A DNA stretch of 64,000 nt from assembly GCF_051020975.1 (NCBI RefSeq), contig NC_135041.1:11048256-11112255 (forward strand), given 5' to 3'. How positions within the stretch are numbered: position 1 is the first letter of the stretch; each line of letters starts with the position of its first letter. The notes below the pieces were generated by a model. It made no database searches and had not been told where the DNA came from. It was given only the letters and a program-made list of their open reading frames with translations. The stretch is from Osmia lignaria lignaria (taxonomy: Eukaryota > Arthropoda > Insecta > Hymenoptera > Megachilidae). Of the stretch, positions 41,691 to 50,139 are shown in pieces. Made by a program: the position numbers and the translations under genes.

Positions 41691-42079
41691 GTCATTCTTT
41701 GTGTCGGGTAGAGGGCGCAGTTCATTCGTTTAGTATGCTCGACAGTGCAATCATTCGCAGCTCGTGTACGTGATTAAATTGTGTATTAGGTATCAAAAAT
41801 ACAAGAAACAGAAAACAACGTTGAAAAGAACTTCTGACATCATTTCCATATTGTCTTAAGAAATGCGTAAGCTGAAAATTTATACCCTATTTTGTCAATA
41901 TAGATACGAATTAAAATAACATATTCCTCATTTATTCTGCTTTTATAGTGATGATTTATTAAATATCATTAATATCTTATGTATTTTTCTATCTTTTTTA
42001 TTATTTCGGTGCTTTAAAGTGAAAAAAGTAATCTTAACCTTATTTCAATATGGCGTTGATAATTTTCAACGAATCTTTC

Positions 42080-42266
42080 CGTTCTTTTAATGTTAAAGTT
42101 TCAAAGCGATTCGAAGTTTCTACCAATGCCTGTGATTGGTCGTTCCATTATGGCGTCCTCCTATTTAGACCAATCAGATTTATCGTTGAAGGGTGTGATG
42201 CACGGAGTGTGGTGGAGTGAACAGTCCTCTTCGAAGCTTCGTTCGTTTGGCACGTGTCTGCAACAG
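42080..42266 (+). promoter_or_regulatory. Promoter and first exon of the 42-49 kb RNA locus
   Basis: GC-richer block ending in a good donor (CAACAG|GTAAGA, GT at 42267-42268). It holds three CCAAT-type boxes in both orientations (ACCAATGCC, GATTGGTCG, GACCAATCAG between 42121 and 42176) and an E-box CACGTG (42251-42256). Two perfect two-unit GAANNTTC elements occur near 42113-42120 (GAAGTTTC) and 42233-42240 (GAAGCTTC). A short open frame (42090-42299) is present but resembles nothing I know. A second GC-rich block at about 41690-41800 may be an alternative start. Confidence 0.45.
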
Positions 42267-43706
42267 GTAAGATTAAATTATCTTCAAACATTAAATTAAA
42301 TTGTCTTTCGGGTGTTAAAAGTACAAAAAATAGAAAGAATAGCTGGAGAGAAGTCTAGATTCCTGATTTTTGATATTAATTCGAGGTTGTTTTTAAAAAT
42401 ACAAGAGTTGAAAGTTTGTGCTCTTGCCGCGATTGTACAATGAGGTTGGAACAGCAGAATTTGAATTACTTTCCCTTTTATATCGTTAATTTCCTAACCA
42501 ATAGTGAACGTTTTTAATATTTTTTCACATAATTTACTGTTTGATATTTAATAACGTTCTTTCTTGAGCATCGTAATATTATGAGATCTGTTCGTCTACC
42601 GGCTTCGGTTCGGCTGGGGACGAACATTACCGAATAATACCGAAGCGGTGCTGACCGGTCTTCGTCGGGAAGGAAGGTCTCGCCATTTCTCTCGCGAACG
42701 TCGAAGTGACAAGACGTGTTGAGAGCATCCTTCCGTATAAGTAATAAGTGAGCATTGTATCTATTCAAATATTTTGCATAAATTATAATTCGATCGTTTA
42801 TTATTGTTGATTACATTTTATGTACATAAATTCGTATTTCTTTTTTGTTATAGATATTTGATGGATATTGAAAGGACGCCACGATATGGGTTTGAAATAG
42901 AATTTCGTAAGAATTTATTGTTTTAATTTATTCTAATCAATTATTAACATTTATTATTACTTGTCTTTTATTGAGTCGTTGTTAATTGTAAGCATTTTTG
43001 ATAATTACTTGCTACCAAAGTCAAGAAAGAAAAGATTAGAGACAGTTTTTTTCTTTAACCAATTCATAGAAAAAGAATAATTAAGTTTTCATTTTATTTA
43101 ATAATTTCGTCCAGTATTTTAATACATTTGTTTCAAACTAGAACAAAATTGAAATCATTCGTATTCTACTGCAAATGATTGCTTCTCTTCTGCAATTATT
43201 AATTATTTTAAACAAACTATTTTTGTTAAATCGTAGTAATTATATTATAATATCCAGTTTTCGATGCAAGTTTAAATTAAAATAGAATTACGTTTTTAAA
43301 TCACATGCTGTTTAAGCATGCTTAATTATTGGATTTTGCTTATTGAAAAGAATTAGATAATTTATAACTTACTATGTACGTAATAGAATTTCCAACAATT
43401 TTTAATATGCTTACAATCTTAACAACAAAAATCCACTGCTTTAATAAAATAGTTTATTATATGTATTTAACAATGATTTTCTATCCTTGTAATATTCATT
43501 GGAATAATTATCAACAATTATTTAATACATTTCGTTATTACGAGATAATCTAGGATCAATATTCAACTTCAATAATATTCGTGTTCGTTGATATTTCCAT
43601 TTACACATAACAGTATATTTCCATTAAACATAACGCTCAATAAGATGAATGTTTGATTTGTATATTTCTACCCATCCCCAACCTCCTTACTAATCTCTTT
43701 TACCAG

Positions 43707-44081
43707 GAATTGTTGTGGCCGCGCGCAAGGCGGTCGGTAGAGTCAGTGTTTGTACGAATATATTTCCAATGTTTTGATTTTTTCAAGGGTGAACTGGCCC
43801 TGAATAGAGTTGCGTTTGTACAATTAGGAATCACGCGAAAGTAGAGTCAGTGTTTGTTGCGTATTATAAAATATTTTCTAGAGTATCGCGGCTCTGCTTT
43901 TTCCTTTTTCATCGTGAAAGTAGACTCACTACAATTGTTCGCCGGAAATTATTCACGGTCGCGTTACTAGTATTTCATATCTTTATTTTTATTTTTAGTT
44001 TTTAATTGCTCGATATATCCGGTATTAGAGTCAGTGCACCACTGAAGAGGAGTCTTGGGCGTTGCTCCATGAGGAAAGAGT
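43707..44081 (+). ncRNA. Candidate exon of the RNA locus
   Basis: Acceptor TCTCTTTTACCAG ends at 43706 and donor GTAAGT starts at 44082. The exon contains AGAGTCAGTG three times (near 43740, 43844 and 44028) and two TTGCG...CGCG pairs (43810/43834 and 43857/43887). That ties it to the array further downstream. Confidence 0.45.
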
Positions 44082-44113
44082 GTAAGTATCTTATTACTTT
44101 ATTTAATTAATTT

Positions 44114-44528
44114 TAATTCAAATAGAATAATTTACAATTTCAACACTTGATAATTGAGAGTTCTTCTCAATTGCTATTGCTAATATTTTATAAAATTCAA
44201 TTTCATATATAATTTTATTAGAATAAAAATTGATAATTTGCAAAATTAACCGTAATTCTTTTTTGTTTTGTTACAGATGAATTCTTTTATTTTGCCGAGT
44301 TCCTGGATATCCTGATGATGGCTTTCTTCACGACTTCCGTCTTGGTACGTCACTTAATTGCTTTTTATTAAAATAGAATAATTTTCAATTTCAACACTTG
44401 ATAATTGAGATTTCTTTTTAATTGCTAATATTTTATAAAATTCAATTTCATATATAATTTTATTAGAATAAAAATTGATAATTTTCAAAATTAATCGTAA
44501 TTCTTTTTTTTTTGTTACAGATGAATCT
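44114..44528 (+). repeat. Tandem duplication of an intron-exon junction
   Basis: About 160 bp at 44121-44282 is repeated at 44372-44526 with one net 7-bp shortening. Both copies run through AATAGAATAATTT, TTTCAACACTTGATAATTGA, TCAATTTCATATATAATT and 'GTAATTCTTTTTT', and end in TTGTTACAG|ATGAAT. The duplicated unit therefore carries its own splice acceptor and creates two consecutive small exons (44277-44344 and 44521-44606). Confidence 0.85.
44277..44344 (+). ncRNA. Candidate 68-nt exon, duplicated unit A
   Basis: Acceptor TTGTTACAG ends at 44276; donor GTACGT at 44345. Starts ATGAAT like its sister exon. Confidence 0.45.
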
Positions 44529-44606
44529 TCTCCTACAAGGCAGCCTCCTACCTGGTGTTGTCCATCCTCCTACTTGACTGTCGGAAGAAGAGTATATCTG
44601 CGAACG
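44521..44606 (+). ncRNA. Candidate 86-nt exon, duplicated unit B
   Basis: Acceptor TTTGTTACAG ends at 44520; donor GTGAGT at 44607. The exon body beyond ATGAAT has diverged from unit A, while the intron in front of it has not. Confidence 0.45.
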
Positions 44607-45512
44607 GTGAGTCGCATGTTTTATGGTTCCTCTGGTACCCAATCATGTCGTAGGACGAATGGTCCGAATCGACACGGGTTACTAGTTGTATACGTGGTTG
44701 ACAAGCATAGTGACCATGGGTATGATTATACCCATGAGTAGTAACATTTTTATTGTTTCATTTCATTTAGTTCAGGCTAGGTCTTCTTGTACTCCGCGTT
44801 TTAATATCATTTCAATTCCACATATTCCAATAGATATTTATGAAATATATGAATGCTCTTAAATGTTCTTAAATGTGGAATTAGAATATTTTAATACCGA
44901 AACAATTTTATTTAGTTTGTCTGACTTAGTTATTGCGATGGTTCAAAGTAATATAATATTGATATGTAGTATTATGTAATATGTATACTGGATATACATA
45001 TTAATGATGCTATTACACTGATTTAATTACATTTTGTACTTTATAAATTCAAATATAATTTGAGAATTTTTAAAAATTTAATTCATTCAATAGAGAAGTT
45101 TAACTTATTTAAACGTTCATGAAAAAATGAACAATTTATGTGCAAGAAGACAATTCGTGACGGGTAGATTTCCAAGTCAGAGTGATCTATTTCAACACAT
45201 TTTGCGTATTCTTGAAAATTTACTCTGAGGAGGGAGTCGCCCGAGGATGTTTTAATTTTTTATTAATTTTCACAATATATTCTTTTTTCATTGTAAAGAA
45301 TTTTTAATTAGTCATTTTGCTTTTAATAAAATATCAAATTCAATTTTGACATCAAAATCCTTTTTATTAGAGTTTTGCCTTTATTAAATTAGTGTTGCGA
45401 AAAATTTCCGACGCGAGAGTAAATATGACGATGCACTGACTAGTATTCGGTGGGAATCCTTTTGGTTTTTAATCTCAATCCTATGTATTATTTAATTAAT
45501 CAAATTAGTTAC

Positions 45513-45826
45513 AAGGATTCCGCGGCATAAGACCGTGAACACCATCTCTGGGAGATATACCCATGCATTACTAGGCCTTTGCAGGCGCAGCTTTAGAATA
45601 CGGAACGTATGAAAATATGTTACCATATTCTAAACTGTAGTCCTTTTGTCTATACTATGGGCGTCCGTCAATCTGACACCGTTGGATGCAACGTGTTGGA
45701 CGGGCGGGTAGCGCTCTTAGCGAAGGGGTGCACTCTGTCCTGGCGTTACGACGTCCAGGCGGGGTGGGTGGTATGTAGCGTCTGGCGTAAGTCTAGGGGG
45801 CGTGAGACCCTTCGTTGCCAGCTGAT
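45513..45826 (+). ncRNA. Structured 314-bp element, copy 1
   Basis: GC-rich and nearly identical to 48000-48313 (five transitions, no indels). Hairpins seen by eye: ATCTC-TGG-GAGAT (45544-45556); CGTAT-GAAA-ATATG with a GNRA loop (45606-45619); CGTTG-GATG-CAACG (45680-45693), extendable across one bulge; CGCT-CTT-AGCG (45712-45722); CCTGGCGT-TACG-ACG(T)CCAGG with a UNCG-type loop (45739-45759). An upstream GGAATCC can pair with GGATTCC at the element's left end. A 71-codon open frame (starting at 45609) spans the invariant 3' two-thirds, so a small cysteine-containing peptide is the main alternative to RNA function. Confidence 0.6.
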
Positions 45827-46012
45827 ATTAGCAGTGCACCATGTTTGCGTCATAGTTGCTCTATTTTGCTTTTCAGTATTTGTTCTTAAAGCTTTATATT
45901 TACAAAGTCGAGTCACTTTTATTAAAATAGTGAAATATTAGCCCGTTAGATGTTTATGTACTAATCATGTTTGTAGATCAGGATTTTCAGGTTTAATCCC
46001 TTCCGTGTTTAT

Positions 46013-46070
46013 TGCCAAAGCCCATTCACGTGCCCAGGTGCTACTTGGATGGGTAGAGGCAATGGGCACG
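46013..46070 (+). other. Overlapping long-range stems (possible bistable RNA)
   Basis: CGTGCCCA (46029-46036) pairs perfectly with TGGGCACG (46063-46070), enclosing an inner CTAC/GTAG stem. GCCCATT (46020-46026) pairs perfectly with AATGGGC (46061-46067). The two stems share the 3' TGGGC and cannot coexist. Confidence 0.5.
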
Positions 46071-46266
46071 ACGACCTAGTTCATAAGAATAATAATTAAT
46101 AAGCGGCTGGCATTGTGTTAGTATATCGTGCACGACGTAATTTCCACATATGGTGTGTGTGTTTTTAGGCTGTGGGATTGCGTCGGTTTAATAACTTTTT
46201 CATTTAACTTTTAATTTGAAATAATATTTTATTCAACAAGATGTACAATGAACGTACAAACCAAAT

Positions 46267-46331
46267 AGTATTATTACCATTACTATTACTATATTGCCAT
46301 TATTATTACCATGATTATTACCATTATTATG
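46267..46331 (+). repeat. ATT/ACC trinucleotide microsatellite
   Basis: Interrupted run of ATT, ACC, ACT and GCC triplets over about 65 bp, as in TATTATTACCATTACTATTA. Confidence 0.8.
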
Positions 46332-46641
46332 AAATATTCTATATCAAAGTAGTTAATTAAATTTTGTAATTATCATTATACGCAATGATTGCTAGCCTTG
46401 CCAGACGATTTCAGTGAAAAATGGTACGTACCGTAGAGTGTGATGTGAGATGAAACTCGGGTGACGGAGGCGTCCCGGGACGTTCTCCCTAGTTTAGGCT
46501 CTTGCGCCTGGGTGGAGTGTATGGGGGTCGTGGAATGAATTTTTGTGAGAATGTGATTTTGCCTTTTTTAAATATAGCGTTAGGTAGGTAGGTAGTATAC
46601 CTTCTGGTGTGTGTGATAGATTGTAAGTAGGTAGGGCCGGG

Positions 46642-46696
46642 ACAGGTTGTCACAGTCTCTTGGTCGGGTAGGCGCGATTTCGCGTGATCAACCTGT
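46642..46696 (+). other. Nested hairpin in the RNA locus
   Basis: ACAGGTTG (46642-46649) pairs perfectly with CAACCTGT (46689-46696). Inside lies CGCGA-TT-TCGCG (46673-46684). Both strands could form it; the orientation is assumed from the locus. Confidence 0.5.
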
Positions 46697-47218
46697 ACCT
46701 GGAATATATTTGAGGAATTGACGATCCAATCGATACGAACGGAGTATGCCGTTCGCCTTCGATTCTATCTGTACAATTTTTCAAATTTTTGGCGACTTCA
46801 TAAGTCGTCATACGCGATCGCGATGGCACGAAACGCACAAGTTCTGCTCGAGCACGGCACGTGTGCACGAACAACGACTTATATAAAGTCCTTTTTCGTC
46901 CACGTGTCAATTAGAGTTTCGCGAGTTTTCTTTTTTGTTGATTGTTTTTTTTTGTTTTGCGAATTTGCAAGTCTCGAGCTTTAGATATAAGTTTCAGGTG
47001 GGTGGACCGCCCGAAGAAAGAAAAGGCTATATGCCGAAGCGCCCCGACAAACTGTCTTTCAAGAGGGGAACTACTAATGATTTTGCATCCTTTTGCAAAA
47101 AAGGATGGGAAATCATTATCGTTACTACTTTGTCACTGTGCTTGCCTGTAGTTGTAGTTTTGTAATTTCAGGACAAGAGGGGGCCCGTGACCCCCATGAT
47201 TTTGGGCAAATCGCGTTT

Positions 47219-47912
47219 TCAATTTAGTGTTGCGAATAAATATCGATCACGGTTCAATTTAATGTTGCGTATGCATGATTATCGCGATTTTCATTTAGTG
47301 TTGCGAACTTTAAATATCGCGTTTCTTTCTTGCAGTGCTTTAAAATAGAATTTAACTTTTCAATGTTGATTGCTTTAAGATTTTTGAGAGTTTTGCTTTT
47401 TAATGTTCATTGCTTTAGTGTTGCGAGTAAAAGATTCACGGTTTGAGAATCCCCTTTTTTTGCATTTTAATTGCATGTCTGTTAAAGATAGCGTTGCGAA
47501 TGACATTAGCGCGATTGTTTCCCAGTGTTGCGACTTATAAATACGCGATTGCTTTGCATTAGTTTATAGAGTTCCCTGCTAATTAGTGTTGCGGCAATGA
47601 ATATTCGCGTTTTGCATTAGTGTTGCGATATATGATGAAATGCCCAAAAACGATCCAGTGGAGTTGCCATGGTCCATAAGGCAGCTATGGACCAGCTGCC
47701 GTGGTACAGCCTTGGATTGGCTGTACCCCTTTTTTAGATTAGTGTTGCGTCTTACAAAATTCGGTAGATTTGAGTAGTGTTGCGTTACAGTTCGCGTTTT
47801 CTCTTTTTTTCTTTTTTTCAGCTTAGCGTTGCGCATAATGAAGCAGTCTTCACGCGTACGCTTTTGTACATATTATATAATTAATGAAATTAGTGTTGCG
47901 AATGAATTCGCG
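47219..47912 (+). repeat. Array of 12 dispersed TTAGYGTTGCG motifs with CGCG/CGG partners
   Basis: TTGCG starts at 47230, 47265, 47301, 47421, 47494, 47528, 47589, 47623, 47745, 47780, 47829 and 47896. Nearly all are preceded by TTAGTG or a close variant (TTAATG, TAGCG, CAGTG). Further copies occur at 45395 and 48356, and looser ones at 43810 and 43857. Most are followed after roughly 8-20 nt by CGCG, or by ACGG/TCGG. Some pairs fold: GCGAAT-GA-ATTCGC (47898-47911) is perfect, and GCGA...TCGC (47303-47320) is good. Spacing is irregular (about 30-120 bp), so this is neither CRISPR nor a simple satellite. Confidence 0.85.
47670..47735 (+). other. Two perfect 9-bp/7-nt hairpins followed by six Ts
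   Basis: Hairpin 1: TGGTCCATA (47670-47678) and TATGGACCA (47686-47694). Hairpin 2: GGTACAGCC (47703-47711) and GGCTGTACC (47719-47727). Both stems are 9 bp with no mismatch and both loops are 7 nt. A T-run occupies 47730-47735. GGCAGC in loop 1 is also complementary to GCTGCC (47695-47700), offering an alternative 6-bp stem that would disrupt hairpin 1. Confidence 0.7.
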
Positions 47913-47999
47913 ATTGTTATTAAATTTTTTACTTTTTTGCATTTACTAAATTAGTGGAAGTAACTATGACTCACATTCGGTGGGAATCCATTGCTAGTC

Positions 48000-48313
48000 A
48001 AGGATTCCGCGGCATAAGACCGTGAACACCATCTCTGGGAGGTATACCCATGCATTACTAGGCCTTTGCAGGCGCAGTTTTAAAATACGGAACATATGAA
48101 AATATGTTACCATATTCTAAACTGTAGTCCTTTTGTCTATACTATGGGCGTCCGTCAATCTGACACCGTTGGATGCAACGTGTTGGACGGGCGGGTAGCG
48201 CTCTTAGCGAAGGGGTGCACTCTGTCCTGGCGTTACGACGTCCAGGCGGGGTGGGTGGTATGTAGCGTCTGGCGTAAGTCTAGGGGGCGTGAGACCCTTC
48301 GTTGCCAGCCGAT
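48000..48313 (+). ncRNA. Structured 314-bp element, copy 2
   Basis: Direct repeat of 45513-45826 at a constant offset of 2,487 bp. Differences from copy 1: A45555>G, C45591>T, G45596>A, G45607>A, T45823>C. The A45555>G and G45607>A changes swap an A-U for a G-U pair and keep their hairpins; G45596>A weakens a possible outer GAATA/TATTC stem. The block of more than 200 bp between 45608 and 45822 is identical. Just upstream, GGAATCC...GGATTCC forms a tight stem-loop. Confidence 0.6.
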
Positions 48314-48575
48314 GTTTTGTCATAGTTCAGAATGTTTGCAATTTTAAAATTAGCGTTGCGTGTGATTTCGGTTTGTTTTATAGGGTTTGCTTAGGGATTG
48401 CTCTTATGGGCAGTCAAACTTTTCTTTTCAGGTTCCCCTGTATCCTCCCTCCCACTGCCCCGCCCTTATTCTTTTTTCTTCCCTATTTTTAATTTTGAAA
48501 ATTTTGAGCGTTCGGTTATTGGAAATACTGTTAAATAATATATGAATTTATTGTTTTCAGAATATTATTAAATAC

Positions 48576-48581
48576 AATAAA
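48576..48581 (+). terminator. Candidate poly(A) signal of the RNA locus
   Basis: AATAAA downstream of the last TTGCG motif and the C/T-rich segment at 48420-48490. A second AATAAA lies at 48928-48933. Confidence 0.35.
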
Positions 48582-49719
48582 GTTTTAAATAGAACTTTAT
48601 TCAAAGTTTTATTTAAGATGAAAGTTCATTTTATTTTGTGATGATTGGTGATAAATTATTTCAAGGAATATTTGTTCATTCGAGATAGCTTATTAAATTT
48701 TAATTCTACTTTATTTAAACAAAAGTAGTGGATAATTGTTGTTCGAGTTGTTTAGTTTTAATTTTTGATAGCGATGTTTTGTTTCAAGCTTACGGAGAAG
48801 CTAATTAAATTACTTTTATAAATTTTCAAATTCTTTTCCTGAAAAGCAAAGTCCACTCGTGATTTTCTTTTCAGTTTTTCCATTTATAATAAATTTGCAT
48901 TGAAAGGTGTATTGAATAATATAATGCAATAAAGTCGAGTAAAGTCGTGGTTGTACGTACTATATATTGCAGTAAAAGGCAGTTGTTTCAATTAAAATAT
49001 TGTGTGCTACTTGTCGCGAAATGAACGGATATTAAATACAGTAAAATGAAACAATTAATGTTCTTAACTCAAATATATATTTTTCTGAATTTTTTTCTCT
49101 TTATTTTGGTACTGAAGTTTGCTTTAAATTCATATTTCGTATCAAATTGATTTTGAATTATTAACAACCACTCTGACTTTTATAAAATTTTATTGTTACT
49201 AATGTATCTTCTTTCCAGCTATTAATTTTTCTTTGTCTTTATCTGGATTCAATTAATCAGTTTCTGTTACAGAGAAATATCTTTATAGGTAGTATGAAAT
49301 AATAATATCGGATAATCGACTGGAAGAAATGTAATATAAAATGATTGAAAAGGAAAAATGATTCTTATAAGAGGTAATATTTGAACCGTACTATTTTCGA
49401 AAATTGTATCTAATCCTTTTCTGTTTATTCAGGCAGGTTGTAAATTTATGATTAAGGCTACATGAGCCTTATTATTTTCTTAAATTATGTTTAATCCTTT
49501 TCAGTTTTATTTTAGGAAGTATTCTGGTGAGGACAACAAAATCAACAAATTCATTGGACTTATTTATGAATATAGTCATTAAGATATAATCGTCAAACAC
49601 TGCAGTGTTTAATTAGGAAGCGTTAGATTTAAGCGAATTTTTAATATAATTACGAGCGCTCGTATACGTAGATATTCTTAGTAGTATAAGTATGTAGGGC
49701 AAATATGCAATTGCATATT

Positions 49720-49929
49720 TATTAATTACAGATCTGTAATCAAAATCAAAATTAAAAAATGTTGCGATAGGAATAAAAAGCAAAAATCTACGTAAATATA
49801 TGTATAGATAAGTAGATAGGTAGGTATTAATTACAGATCTGTAATCAAAATCAAAATTAAAAAATGTTGCGATAGGAATAAAAAGCAAAAATCTACGTAA
49901 ATATATGTATAGATAAGTAGATAGGTAGG
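49720..49929 (+). repeat. Near-perfect 105-bp tandem duplication
   Basis: Two head-to-tail copies (49720-49824 and 49825-49929) appear identical apart from the final junction. Each starts with the 16-bp palindrome ATTACAGATCTGTAAT, carries ATGTTGCGATAGG and ends in GATAGGTAGGT. Such identity implies a recent duplication. An open minus-strand frame across it (49613-50113) results from the repeat and is not a credible gene. Confidence 0.9.
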
Positions 49930-50059
49930 TAGTGAATAAAAATAATGCTCCTTTTGTTGTTCGTTTGCACAACAGTCGAAACGTTTTGCAAATGTACATC
50001 AAGAGGATGATGGTATTGAATAAAAATAAAAATTTGCATAAATGGAGGGTGGATGGGAT

Positions 50060-50092
50060 GAGGTAGGGCGGGTCTCCACCCGCAGCAACCTC
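50060..50092. other. Nested GC-rich hairpin
   Basis: GCGGGT-CTCC-ACCCGC (50068-50083) is perfect and is enclosed by GAGGT/ACCTC. GGTCTC (50071-50076) can alternatively pair with GAGACC about 25 nt downstream. It stands out as a GC island (about 50040-50110) in very AT-rich DNA. No match to snRNA or tRNA consensus was seen on either strand. Confidence 0.5.
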
Positions 50093-50139
50093 CCCGTGGT
50101 GAGACCTGGGCAATCGTTATTATTTGATGACTAATTAAT

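Larger units (their letters stand above)
42090..48600 (+). ncRNA. Putative spliced, highly structured long noncoding RNA locus
   Basis: Plus-strand splice signals define candidate exons: one ending at 42266; 43707-44081; 44277-44344; 44521-44606; and a long 3' exon starting near 44771. Candidate poly(A) signals are at 48576-48581 and 48928-48933. No exon set yields a convincing protein. The long 3' part is much richer in GC and CpG than surrounding intergenic DNA. It holds a duplicated 314-bp structured element, a TTGCG motif array and several perfect hairpins. Bee nuclear RNAs such as Ks-1 or AncR-1 and fly hsr-omega are comparable in style, but I cannot claim homology. Strand is inferred from splice sites and poly(A) signals. 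The RNA could instead end near 50.1 kb. Confidence 0.5.

Noticed and set aside
46935..47165. Short frame containing a GGPPEERKGYMPKRPDK segment
   Set aside because: Looks mildly protein-like after an acceptor-type TTTCAG, but is short, has an overlapping rival frame and matches no family I know.
47670..47700. H-type pseudoknot using loop GGCAGC and GCTGCC
   Set aside because: There is no loop left to span the 9-bp stem, so the two helices cannot coexist. I treat them as alternatives.
47219..47912. CRISPR-like array
   Set aside because: Repeats are only about 11 bp, spacing is irregular, and the genome is animal.
49800..49930. ATAGGTAGG as proof of an hsr-omega homologue
   Set aside because: Only two copies, both products of one duplication, within a GGTA-rich tract. 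A nonamer match alone cannot support homology.
49613..50113. 166-codon minus-strand open frame
   Set aside because: It stays open because the 105-bp tandem duplication has no stop in that frame. Half the 'protein' is a repeated low-complexity block.
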